In this document: positions 1 to 7,205 of the stretch, one piece after another
How positions within the stretch are numbered: the stretch's first letter is position 1
How the letters are laid out: each line of letters begins with the position of its first letter
Assembly: GCA_005223375.1 (NCBI GenBank)
Contig: RXOD01005827.1
Coordinates: 1 to 12,368 of the forward strand
DNA: 12,368 bases
Direction of reading: 5' to 3'
From: Amoebophrya sp. AT5.2
Lineage: Eukaryota > Sar > Dinophyceae > Syndiniales > Amoebophryaceae
Program-made: the position numbers and the translations under genes
Notes under the pieces: generated by a model
The model's input: the letters and a program-made list of their open reading frames with translations, nothing else
Databases searched by the model: none
Told to the model about the DNA's origin: nothing

Positions 1-1
1 T

Positions 2-43
2 CTAGACCGGCGCGCGCTCTCTGCGCGCGCGTTGGCGGTCTAG
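2..43. repeat. GC-rich hairpin at the window edge
   Basis: CTAGACCG at 2-9 pairs perfectly with CGGTCTAG at 36-43. Inside this, GCGCGCGC at 10-17 pairs with GCGCGCGC at 23-30 around a TCTCT loop, leaving GTTGG (31-35) as a one-sided bulge. The stem totals 16 bp. It could be an RNA structure at the end of a transcript, or the tip of an inverted-repeat element that continues outside the window. The sequence does not decide between these. Confidence 0.6.
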
Positions 44-664
44 TATTATATATTTATTGATTTCTCCCTGGGGCCCTGTGGTCACTGGGATGATTTTGTC
101 GAAACTGCTTACAGGAAGCGCTGGAGCCCCGATGAATCCAACGTATTTATTAATTTTTACGACCTTGTTCGAACTGTAGAAAAACAAAAGGTGGTCTTCA
201 CTGTCGAAAACCTCCACTTCGCGGCCAGGATTGCCCGTTGTTCTTCCACCCGTTCGCGCCATTCGGGCGGTCTCATCCAATGACGCGATCAGGAGAAGAT
301 CCTATCTGATCCGATCTCAAAGATCCCATTTCATCAAGTGGCAGATCGCGTCTTCTGCAAGCAAAGACAAAGATGAAGATCTAAAATGAGGCGAAAGTAG
401 ATCTCGATGATGATGATGATGATGGTGATGATTTACTCAACAGCATGGCACGAATTCAAGGCGATTTCATGACGAGTACGAATTTCAATTTGTGCAGCCG
501 CAGAGCAATACACAGCTAGTAAAACTAAAATAGATCATCGCATAAAAATCGCATTATATCACTTCCTCGTGGCGCAATTAGGCCGGGCCAATACACTCAC
601 ATCAGCGATTTGCGTACGCTCTCTAGAGTTGTCGTAGGCTTAGTTGTAAGTATTCCGATTTGCC
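44..664. other. Non-coding spacer upstream of the first gene
   Basis: No convincing gene is seen here. The stretch is AT-richer than the genes. It contains a short GAT trinucleotide run at 406-432 and an unusual density of GATC tetramers between about 286 and 403, with one more at 534. The last 100 bases before the ATG at 665 should hold the promoter or trans-splice acceptor of the first gene, but no TATA box, initiator or spliced-leader acceptor can be named with confidence. Confidence 0.5.
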
Positions 665-2638
665 ATGCCAAGCCGGCGGACGCAATTACTCATGCGCACC
701 AGGCCGGCAGGTGCGAAGTTTCTCCTCCTATTTCTGCACACCGTTGCCGGCACAAAATTTTTCGGTGCCAATGTGGGCTCTCGGGTCGCCAGTCTCGAAT
801 CCAAGACGGGGTCCGGAGGCGGAACCTCGACGTCCACCCGCGCGGATACTATAACCAGGTTGGACGCTGCCGCAGAAAACCGAAGCTTCATGAAAAACCA
901 GGAGCTTGTCCGCAGGATTAAGGAGCTGCAGACAAAAGTAGAAGAGCAAGAGGCGGCGATTGCAGAGATGAAGATGCGCGAAGAACAATCAAGCGAAGCC
1001 AGTCCCAGTGCCGAGATGAGTACTTCTGACGCAAGTACTGCCCCCGGCACGAGCGATTATATTGACAGCGAAGGACGCACGCCGGAGTCGGAGGCGCAGC
1101 CGTCGTCGGGTGCGGCGAGCAGATCTTCCCAGCAGGGATCCTCGGACGAGGACCCGCACGACCGAGCGTCTGCGTCTCGGGAAGATGAAGGTAAAGATGG
1201 GTTTGTGCTGCGCGCGAGATTAGCACTGGAAGAGAAGGAGGAAAGGCAGCGGGCGGATATTAATGCCGGTTTGAGGCGGAATGAGGCCGCGAAGCTGCGC
1301 GCGGCACAGGCTCGCGCGGTGGAGCGCCTGCGGGACAGAATCACCGGTGGAAACGCTTTTTTCAGTGGGGCCGCCACCGACCCGGAAAAATTCTCGCCGG
1401 TGGTTCGGGAAAGGATGATGCTCAGGAGAGAGACGGAAAAACTGCTCGAAGAGTTGTTGGCGGAGCTAGAGCGACTGGTATCCAGCACGGCGTGCGACGA
1501 TTCGGTCCTCGCAGCGATGGTGCCCGCCTCAACTGCTTCATCCGCCGAAGCGGTCTCGGTCTCACCGACTGGGGCGGAAGAAACTGAAAGTCATATCGTG
1601 GGCCCCAGCGGTACAACTAGACAAAGACATGCCGTCAGAGCTATGCCGCAACCAGCGCCAACACCACTTGCATTTGACATCGCCACCCCACCAGTGGGAT
1701 CGCCGCGATCGGATAAACTGCTCGCGGAGTTGCTGGCGGAGCTGGAGCAACATCGGAGGTGCCAGCAACAGCCGAATTCGGTCCTCGCAGGTGAGCCCGC
1801 CTCAACTGCTTCATCCACCGCAGAAGTGGTCTCGGTCTCACCGAGTGCGGATAAAGAAACTGCTGAAAGTCCGGGACCCCGCACCGCTAGAAATGATGCC
1901 GTCAGAATTTTTTTGCAACCACCAGCGCCGATTGAATTCAACATCGCCACCCCACGAGTGCGATCGCCGCGAGGTGCAGACGGAGGTGCAGACGGAGCGG
2001 CGTCGTGGACGGATGGGGACCAGATGACGCCGCGAAGATGCACTCGGCGCCCGCTCGGATCATCTCGTGTGGGACGACTCAAGCGCGTGGTGATTGGTGC
2101 GCTGTCTGCGGCGTCTCGATACTGTTCCATGGCTGCTTCATGGCTACAGGACCGGCACCCAGCGCTCAGTGCCGCGCTCCTCGCCGAACAGCTCGCGGAG
2201 CATATGCATGTGCAAGCTGTCCGGGGGCGAGGAGAGCGGCAACAAGAAGCTGAAACCGAAACACTTTGTACCGGGCACCGGCTCATGTTGGGTGCGGAGG
2301 ACGAGGAATTTTTGAGGGCGGCGGACTGGATGACCGACGAGGAGCTTGAGAGGTGGGTAACTGAACCGCAGGCGGAGGCGGCGCGGATCGAGGCACGACG
2401 GGCCGAAGAAATAAAGGCCGCGGAGGCGGCGCTCTCAGCACAGCTCGAAAAGCTGCAGCTGGGAGATGACGAAGGAGCGCAAGAAGAGAAGCAAGCAGAT
2501 CAAGAAGATATTGAGTCGTCTCCTGGGCCCTCGAGATTGGCCCGCGCAGGCAAGGTGATTGGAAAGGGGTGCGGAGGCCTCTTCGTCCTCAATACCATCA
2601 TTCACGCTGCCCTTGACCTGGCCAGAGCATATACTTAG
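665..2638 (+). CDS. Unrecognised 657-aa protein with signal-like N-terminus, coiled coil and internal duplication
   Basis: I recognise no known family. The frame is open from ATG 665 to TAG 2636-2638 without introns. A second ATG at 692 (residue 10) gives a more compact signal peptide: basic RTRPAGAK, then hydrophobic FLLLFLHTVAG near residues 18-28. Residues about 74-108 form a likely coiled coil (NQELVRRIKELQTKVEEQEA) and are followed by a Ser/Glu-rich linker. Residues about 190-240 are Arg/Glu/Ala-rich and helical. Residues about 259-437 are two diverged copies of a roughly 90-residue block. Each copy begins LL(E/A)ELLAELE, carries PASTASS and VSVSP, and ends (F/I)(D/N)IATP..(G/R)SPR. Residues about 548-612 are another Ala/Glu/Arg helix with WMTDEELERWV. 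A weak hydrophobic patch near residues 635-650 (GGLFVLNTIIHAALDLA) is followed by the stop. A secreted or membrane-associated scaffold would fit, but that is inference. Coding status rests on the long frame and on the duplicated block staying in frame. Confidence 0.75.
   Translation: MPSRRTQLLMRTRPAGAKFLLLFLHTVAGTKFFGANVGSRVASLESKTGSGGGTSTSTRADTITRLDAAAENRSFMKNQELVRRIKELQTKVEEQEAAIAEMKMREEQSSEASPSAEMSTSDASTAPGTSDYIDSEGRTPESEAQPSSGAASRSSQQGSSDEDPHDRASASREDEGKDGFVLRARLALEEKEERQRADINAGLRRNEAAKLRAAQARAVERLRDRITGGNAFFSGAATDPEKFSPVVRERMMLRRETEKLLEELLAELERLVSSTACDDSVLAAMVPASTASSAEAVSVSPTGAEETESHIVGPSGTTRQRHAVRAMPQPAPTPLAFDIATPPVGSPRSDKLLAELLAELEQHRRCQQQPNSVLAGEPASTASSTAEVVSVSPSADKETAESPGPRTARNDAVRIFLQPPAPIEFNIATPRVRSPRGADGGADGAASWTDGDQMTPRRCTRRPLGSSRVGRLKRVVIGALSAASRYCSMAASWLQDRHPALSAALLAEQLAEHMHVQAVRGRGERQQEAETETLCTGHRLMLGAEDEEFLRAADWMTDEELERWVTEPQAEAARIEARRAEEIKAAEAALSAQLEKLQLGDDEGAQEEKQADQEDIESSPGPSRLARAGKVIGKGCGGLFVLNTIIHAALDLARAYT
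1439..1974 (+). repeat. In-frame tandem duplication, about 276-bp period
   Basis: Copy 1 (about 1439-1712) and copy 2 (about 1715-1974) start with almost the same bases (AACTGCTCG.GGAGTTG.TGGCGGAGCT in both). They share further islands: TTCGGTCCTCGCAG, CCCGCCTCAACTGCTTCATC, GGTCTCGGTCTCACCGA, ATGATGCCGTCAGA-like, and ATCGCCACCCCAC..GTG.GATCGCCGCGA. Between islands they have diverged, with small in-frame gaps. The frame is kept throughout, which argues that selection kept both copies coding. Confidence 0.85.
1973..1996 (+). repeat. Perfect 12-bp tandem repeat
   Basis: GGTGCAGACGGA occurs twice in direct succession at 1973-1984 and 1985-1996, encoding GADG-type residues. It lies at the 3' end of the larger duplication. 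Confidence 0.8.
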
Positions 2639-3367
2639 CACTACAACGAGGCGTCTCGGGCTTGTACACCATCCCATGACTGTACTACATCTACTTGTTC
2701 TACTACATTTATTTTTTCCTGCCGCGGGCACCGACATGCTTATGTCAGCGTCGCAGCAGAAGAGAAGGATTGACTTCCACCTCCACTCATTTTGGCGAGA
2801 TCACTGCTGCTTCACTGGCGAAACACTTCTTGCAAAGATTGATCTCCGTCATGCCCATGCAACTGAGCCTCATTGATTTTGATGTTGATCACTTAAGTAA
2901 AAAAAATTAGTTGTTGATCTTCAACCTATGTATTCCACTTGTTACTGCGACTACCGGCGTGCCGAAGCCGAACAAACATCGATTTCGATTGTTTTCCTTT
3001 TCTCGTTCTTGCTTGCTAGCAATGCCTATGGATGCAGGCTGCTTCTCGTGGGACTTCTGGGGGCTTCGTGTTGAGTGTCCTCGTGTTGAAGAGGAATTTG
3101 GATTTACCATGGGCGGGGCCTTCGTGTCGTGTGCGAATGTCTCTGCTCCTCGTCGTTCGTATTTCTTTGGGCTCGTCGGCCGATTATCTTCGTGGAGTCA
3201 GGGTCTGTCTTACAAGCGATGGGATCACCGTGGAAAGCTAGGTTGACGAGACTGGGGCCGTACCCGTAGTATTTCTCCCGATCCACTCCCACTCGATTCA
3301 GATACTGATAATTTACCAACATCTAGATCTACCCGATAGATTCTGCATCGATTATAGAAGCATTAAG
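2639..3367. other. Spacer between the first and second genes
   Basis: No gene is supported here. Open frames in this stretch lack good starts, resemble nothing known and have ordinary non-coding composition. The T-rich tract near 2700-2720 and the A-run at 2899-2907 follow the stop of the first gene and could belong to its 3' UTR, but there is no clear AATAAA signal. The sequence just before ATG 3368 should be the 5' UTR of the glycosyltransferase gene. Confidence 0.5.
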
Positions 3368-6300
3368 ATGGCACCTCCAGGCCCGCCGGTGGGTTCCGGA
3401 GTCCGCCGCGCGGCGCTGCTTGCGTTCTTCTCTTTTGGGCGCCTGCAGCTGCATCAGCTCGCCGCCTCTCTCCCTCACCTGGGACCGAGCGTGGCGGCGC
3501 GTCCAAACTTCCGCGAGCAGTCCCCCTCGCCTGCCGACGGCGAGAACGACGACTACCTCCCCTCGTCCTTTGGATTTCTCGGTGAGAAAGAAGAAGCCCA
3601 ACGGCGGGAGTTGGCGGACGCAACGCGCGCCATCGACGAACGGAGAAGAAGAGAGGAGGCAGTAGATGTGGCTGGGAACATGGACAAGGACCAGGGATTT
3701 CGTCTTGTAGCGGAAATTGAAAAGAACACGGACGACGCAGACGCATCAGACGAGGAAGATTATACGGAGGATGTCGATGACCGCGACGCGACTCGCGATG
3801 TTGAAAAGACGACTTCTGTGCAGAATGAAGAAAAAGAAATTGGCGCCGCAGCACTTCTACCTCCAGTGGAGAACGCCGCAGATGAAGAACACCTCCAGGG
3901 AACGAGGACCACGACGACCAAGGAAGAACACGAACACGACCAGCGGACGAGGACCACGACGACCAACAAGTCGACTGGCGAGCCAGAGAAACAGTTCGCT
4001 CCGTTCCGGCACGTGATCGATCCGAAAACCGCCAGGGTTTCCGACCAGAGAATCTTCCTCGCGATGGCAAGTTTCCGCGACCCCCGCTGCGCCGCCACGT
4101 TGGTTAACGCGGCGAGGAAGGCGAAACACCCGGAACGAATCGTCTTCGCGCTCGTGGAAGAGTTATAAAGGGGTCACAGTCGGCAGTGAGCAGCCTCGCA
4201 CCTGCTTCTGGCGGAGCGGAGGGGGTGTAGTGCGCTGTAACCAACCCCGAGATAATCCATACCTCCTGTAGTGAACCGTATTTGAGGAAATGAATCCTCC
4301 AGAACGAAGTAGTACATCTTCTAGTTGTAGGCGGGCATAGGCATACACGACTAGATCCAGGGGTCTGATTTGGGGGGGCATGAAGTAGATGTTGGATGTG
4401 AGTAGAAAGCGGCTTTAAGCGATCTCACTGCCGATCTGGTCTTTGTAAAGCAGAACGACCAGAAGCCGGAGCACGCTGGGGAGGAGTGCGTTCCCAATTT
4501 GGCGCCGAAAACGGAAGCCGAGAAACAAAACTTGACAGACGAGGACAGGAAATTCTGGCGGGAGACGATCGACGTGGAAACGCAGGTGGGTCGAATCGCG
4601 CTATGATGTAGATGTGGCTACGTTCTAACTAGATCATTTGATGTTCCTGCTGGTTGATTTATTCATCGCATTATATCGATCAGATGCGCGTGAATTCCGA
4701 TATCCCTGCCGAGCACGCGGCCGGGTGCGCCGAGGCGCGGTCACACCTGATGCCTTTGTATAAGCAGGACCCCGTCCCCTACTTTCTGCTCACGGATCCG
4801 CACGTGTATTTCACGCACCACTGGGACGTGCTGCTCGTGAACATGGTCGAAGGGGTGAACATGGACGATGGAAAGACCCCCCTCCGCACGGCCACTTCGG
4901 AGGAGATGATGAACATGCCGCTGGAAGTGGGAGTGCTGCCGAAGAACTTCAACCCCTCAAAGAGTGTGTTCACCAGCTACCCGGAAGACAAGCACACGCC
5001 GGAGCGAAACGCCGGCGACATCGCGAAAGACCGAGTGCCGGTGATCAACCGCGTGTACTACACGGACGAGAAAACGATCATGCAAGCCAGCGTGGGCTGT
5101 GAAATCGCGCCGGGCACGTACGCGGCAAGCCGGACGCTGGGCGGCGGCATGCTCATCATGCCAGGCAAAGCCCTGCTCGACGTGCCGCTGGATACAAACC
5201 TGCGCGGGCTACACCAGGTATGACTGCTGCAGTCCCCGCTTTTTTAACTACCTTGCCCCATGCATCGACAACCACTGCTGTTCTTGTCCCCCCCAAAAAA
5301 CAAATCAATCACTCACTCATACGCTCAGGGCGAGGAGATTCTTTGGGCGGCTCGTCTGTGGACGTCTGGGTACGACCTGTACGCGCCTCCTTACAATCTG
5401 CTGGCTCACGACTACAACCGCAAACCCGGCTCTACACCCGTCCTCCCTTCCACGCCTGAGATGCAGCGGAACGACGCCCGCGCCAAAAACAAGGTAATGA
5501 CCATACGTGGTTGATGTCCTGCCGCTCGTGTGAAAATACCTGTCACAGTGACGGTATAAGTTCGTTGTACCCGAGCGAAAGCGATAGGGATAGCACAGTG
5601 CAGCAGCTCAGACTCCGGAGTTGTACCCAAGGAACTGCTCTCTGTTCGACAGATTCTTAGCCTCGCTTCTTACCCAAGGAAAATAAGTGTGCCTAGGCTC
5701 CCCGACACGCAGACTCGCGCATCCTGGCCATCAGGCCATCGAGGCATCCTGTAAACAAGCGGGTCGTCGCGTATGGGTTGAAAAGATGTCCCGAACGGAA
5801 CCGAACTACGGAACAACAGGTAATGGCGCTGCTGCAGGGCGACAACGAAAACGAACTCGCGAAGCTACACCGAGCTCATTCTACTTGTTGACGACTGCTC
5901 TTTCTCTTCTTCTATTCGCTAGAAGAAGCATTTCTGCTAGCTTTAAAATTTTGAAATTCGGCGCAGGGCTTTTGGATGGGGAAGGAGCGGAGTTTTTGTC
6001 AGGCTCTCCTAGGGCAGGCACAGGCAGGCAGGTGGGGTATCTATTAGAAACTGGAAAGGTTAAGGGATATTAGAAACCCATCCCATAAGGGTGCCCTATC
6101 TCCATCCTCTAAGTCTGGTATGGTCTCTGGATACGAGCCTGCGCCTGGAGTTGCACCAGGTAGGACTTCCAATCTAACCAGTACAGCTAACAGTTTTTTT
6201 CATCGATCAATGACAATGAGTCTCGTTCTTTCTCTTTTAACCAAGGAGAGCATTTCGCAGGGCTTCGGCATGGGGAAGGAGCGGAGTTTGGAGGATTTTT

Positions 6301-7205
6301 TGCGTCACTGGATCGATTTTGACCCGGTGCCCAACCGCGAAGCAAAAGTGGGTGACGAGGCCAAGGACCACTCGCAGAAGAACTGGGTAAGAGGCGGGAG
6401 TCCGCGGAGCATGAGCTTGAGCAAGCACAAAAATATTAACGGTCGCGAGGGTGGCGGGGGTGCGGGAGTAGATGAGGTTGTGCCTTTGTATCCAGGCCAC
6501 GATGATACCTGCCCGGACGGAGGACGCGGAGGCTGGTTTAGCCGGATCACAGGGGCGGGCACGGGGGCGGGAACTGCGAAGGAGGAGATCGAATTCCCCG
6601 CGCGGGTGCGCCGGGTAGTTGAACTTGATGATCCGAGGACTCGTCCAGCGCCCTTGCCCGCGGCCCCTGCCGCGGCGCGAGGCAGCGACAAGATCAAGAT
6701 CAACAAAGTCTCCTCCGTGTCAGGGAAGAAGAAGACCTCTCCGTCTCCTCCGTCCGACGACGAAAGCGAAAAGCAGAAGATGGAAGAAACTCCGAAGAAA
6801 AGCGAACTTAAGGCGGAAAAGAAGCCGGTCGTGCCCCACAAGCAGAAGGCGGACGAAAGGGAGCGCAAGACGCCCGGACTCCCGAAGATGACAAAAATGC
6901 TGCCCCCAACGTCGACATCTACTTCTGCAGCTCGGCCAGAGGCAGGGACGTACAGCTGGTTGAGTGCCGTATTCAGTCTCTGCGCGTTCGTCTTGCTCGG
7001 TTTCATCATCTTCTGTTTTCGCGGGGGGAAGCTCGCCGCGCTTTTTCAAAAATTTTTTGGGAATTTTGCGGGCGGCGGGCGGAGCAGGAACTCCTCTAAT
7101 AATGGACCTAGAAGTGCCAACCTGTACAACCCAACCCCCCTGATGAAGAAGAACTTCGACCAATCGCAGGACCCCCTGATGAAGAAGAACTTCGAGACCA
7201 CCTAG
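3368..7205 (+). CDS. GlcNAc-transferase-like glycosyltransferase (GT60 family), six exons, with C-terminal membrane segment
   Basis: Proposed join: 3368-4162, 4451-4585, 4684-5217, 5329-5493, 5760-5873, 6261-7205 (about 895 aa). Members of this family transfer GlcNAc from UDP-GlcNAc to hydroxyproline (Skp1) or Ser/Thr. The catalytic domain begins near residue 228 with RIFLAMASFRDPRCAATL and KHPERIVFALVEE, continued by QNDQ..EEC in exon 2. Exon 3 holds the metal/nucleotide-sugar motif LTDPHVYFTHHWD (D348, H350, W357, D358), equivalent to the family's IDSH..F...WD, and later TSYPEDK and GTYAASRTLGGG. Exon 4 reads GEEILWAARLWTSGYDLYAP, exon 5 ERNRTTEQQVMALLQG, and exon 6 GFGMGKERSLEDF, all in family order. 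Residues 1-210 are acidic and low-complexity, with a weak signal-like stretch (ALLAFFSFG). After the domain come a charged linker, a membrane segment (about 812-834, SAVFSLCAFVLLGFIIFCF) and a basic tail. The family match is strong. The donor, acceptor and cell location are inferred. The border at exons 5/6 is the least certain. Confidence 0.85.
3902..3966 (+). repeat. In-frame 20-bp direct repeat, 45-bp period
   Basis: The 20-mer ACGAGGACCACGACGACCAA occurs at 3902-3921 and again at 3947-3966, identical and 45 bases (15 codons) apart. It encodes two TRTTTT tracts in the low-complexity linker before the catalytic domain. It is rich in Thr codons, so a linker carrying O-glycans is possible but unproven. 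Confidence 0.85.
4163..4450 (+). mobile_element. Intron 1: introner-like element with terminal inverted repeats
   Basis: The intron interrupts the conserved start of the catalytic domain. Removing 4163-4450 restores GTG GAA GAG | CAG AAC GAC (VEE|QND), in line with the family. The left end TTATAAAG (4163-4170) matches the reverse complement of the right end, CTTTGTAA (4441-4448), at 7 of 8 positions. Further in, TCGGCAGTGAG (4180-4190) is a perfect inverted match to CTCACTGCCGA (4424-4434). AG lies directly outside each end, like a very short target-site duplication. The possible equivalent borders are TT..AG, GT..AA or AG..AA, none of them the standard GT-AG. The nearest GT-AG alternative (4154-4450) would delete the conserved VEE residues. 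Non-autonomous introners with inverted repeats and odd borders are known from Amoebophrya and other protists. Assigning this intron to that class is inference. Confidence 0.65.
4586..4683 (+). other. Intron 2 of the glycosyltransferase gene
   Basis: A 98-nt phase-0 GT-AG intron. The donor is CAG|GTGGGT and the acceptor ATCAG|ATG. CAG ends both the upstream exon and the intron, giving a 3-nt direct repeat at the borders. Splicing joins FWRETIDVETQ to MRVNSDIPAEHAAGC, which keeps the family spacing before the D-x-H motif. Confidence 0.8.
5218..5328 (+). other. Intron 3 of the glycosyltransferase gene
   Basis: A 111-nt phase-0 GT-AG intron. The donor is CAG|GTATGA and the acceptor CTCAG|GGC. 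Splicing joins DTNLRGLHQ to GEEILWAARLW, matching the family's F-x-GEE-x-x-x-A-x-RLW segment. The first nine bases, GTATGACTG, match the inverted stretch near the 3' end (CACTCATAC, 5314-5322) at 8 of 9 positions. That could be a worn terminal repeat or chance. Confidence 0.8.
5494..5759 (+). other. Intron 4 of the glycosyltransferase gene, flanked by a 7-nt direct repeat
   Basis: A 266-nt phase-0 GT-AG intron. The donor is AACAAG|GTAATG and the acceptor AAACAAG|CGG. The sequence AAACAAG ends both the upstream exon (5487-5493) and the intron (5753-5759), as a target-site duplication would. Exon 5 then reads RVVAYGLKRCPERNRTTEQQVMALLQG. The acceptor was chosen because it keeps this frame and the phase. 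An acceptor within the next 30 bases cannot be excluded. Confidence 0.6.
5536..5557. repeat. 10-bp hairpin inside intron 4
   Basis: ATACC and GTCAC (5536-5540, 5542-5546) pair with GTGAC and GGTAT (5548-5557). There is one bulged T and a one-base gap at the centre. A nearly perfect palindrome of this size inside an intron could mark an insertion or an RNA structure. No function is assigned. Confidence 0.6.
5874..6260 (+). other. Intron 5 (probable GC-AG) with an embedded copy of exon 6 start
   Basis: Exon 5 reads LLQGDNENELAKLHR and ends at 5873 (CGA|GCTC). Exon 6 starts at 6261 (CGCAG|GGC). GC-AG is the simplest phase-0 solution, since the exon 5 frame stops at TGA 5889-5891. Inside the intron, 5967-5995 repeats the first bases of exon 6. 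Used as an acceptor, this copy gives GFWMGKERSF and then a stop at 6045-6047, which would remove the membrane segment and tail. A GT donor at 6032 would make a 65-nt frame-shifting cassette. A third possible exon remnant lies at about 6124-6158 (SLDTSLRLELHQ, then GTAGGA). Confidence 0.5.
5962..6289 (+). repeat. Direct repeat of intron end plus exon 6 start, 294-bp offset
   Basis: Copy 1 at 5962-5995 and copy 2 at 6256-6289 are 34 bases each and agree at 31 positions. They start CGCAGGGCTT and share ATGGGGAAGGAGCGGAGTTT. Weaker similarity continues upstream in both copies as a CT-rich tract followed by AGCATTTC, with extra bases in copy 1. Copy 2 is the real exon because only it continues into LEDFLRHWIDFDP. 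Confidence 0.8.
7136..7195 (+). repeat. Perfect 24-bp direct repeat at the C-terminus, 36-bp period
   Basis: The 24 bases at 7136-7159 recur exactly at 7172-7195 and encode PLMKKNF twice (PLMKKNFDQSQDPLMKKNFETT, then stop). The repeated basic/aromatic heptad ends the cytosolic or luminal tail beyond the membrane segment. It could be a sorting or binding motif present in two copies. That is a guess. Confidence 0.9.

Noticed and set aside
2..280. Minus-strand open frame of about 85-92 residues at the window edge
   Set aside because: It relies on a TTG start (first ATG at 262) and its C-terminal end runs through the GC hairpin. The protein matches nothing known. An exon of an upstream gene cannot be excluded, but support is too weak to list it as a gene.
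2779..2805. CATTTTGGC resembling part of the dinoflagellate spliced leader
   Set aside because: Only a core of about nine bases matches. The flanking leader sequence and a downstream donor site are missing, so it is probably chance.
2911..3246. Plus-strand open frame of 111 residues in the spacer
   Set aside because: It begins at TTG, the internal ATG leaves only about 75 residues, and there are no motifs or coding-like features.
3363..4070. 235-residue minus-strand open frame
   Set aside because: It lies opposite exon 1 and is rich in Arg, Ser and Pro from reversed GC-rich codons. The plus frame leads directly into the catalytic domain.
548..4677. 13-base match ATCGCATTATATC at 548-560 and 4665-4677
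   Set aside because: One such match is expected by chance in a window of this length.
6305..7009. 234-residue minus-strand open frame
   Set aside because: It lies opposite the last exon of the glycosyltransferase gene, whose plus-strand frame carries family motifs and a membrane segment. The minus frame is a shadow.
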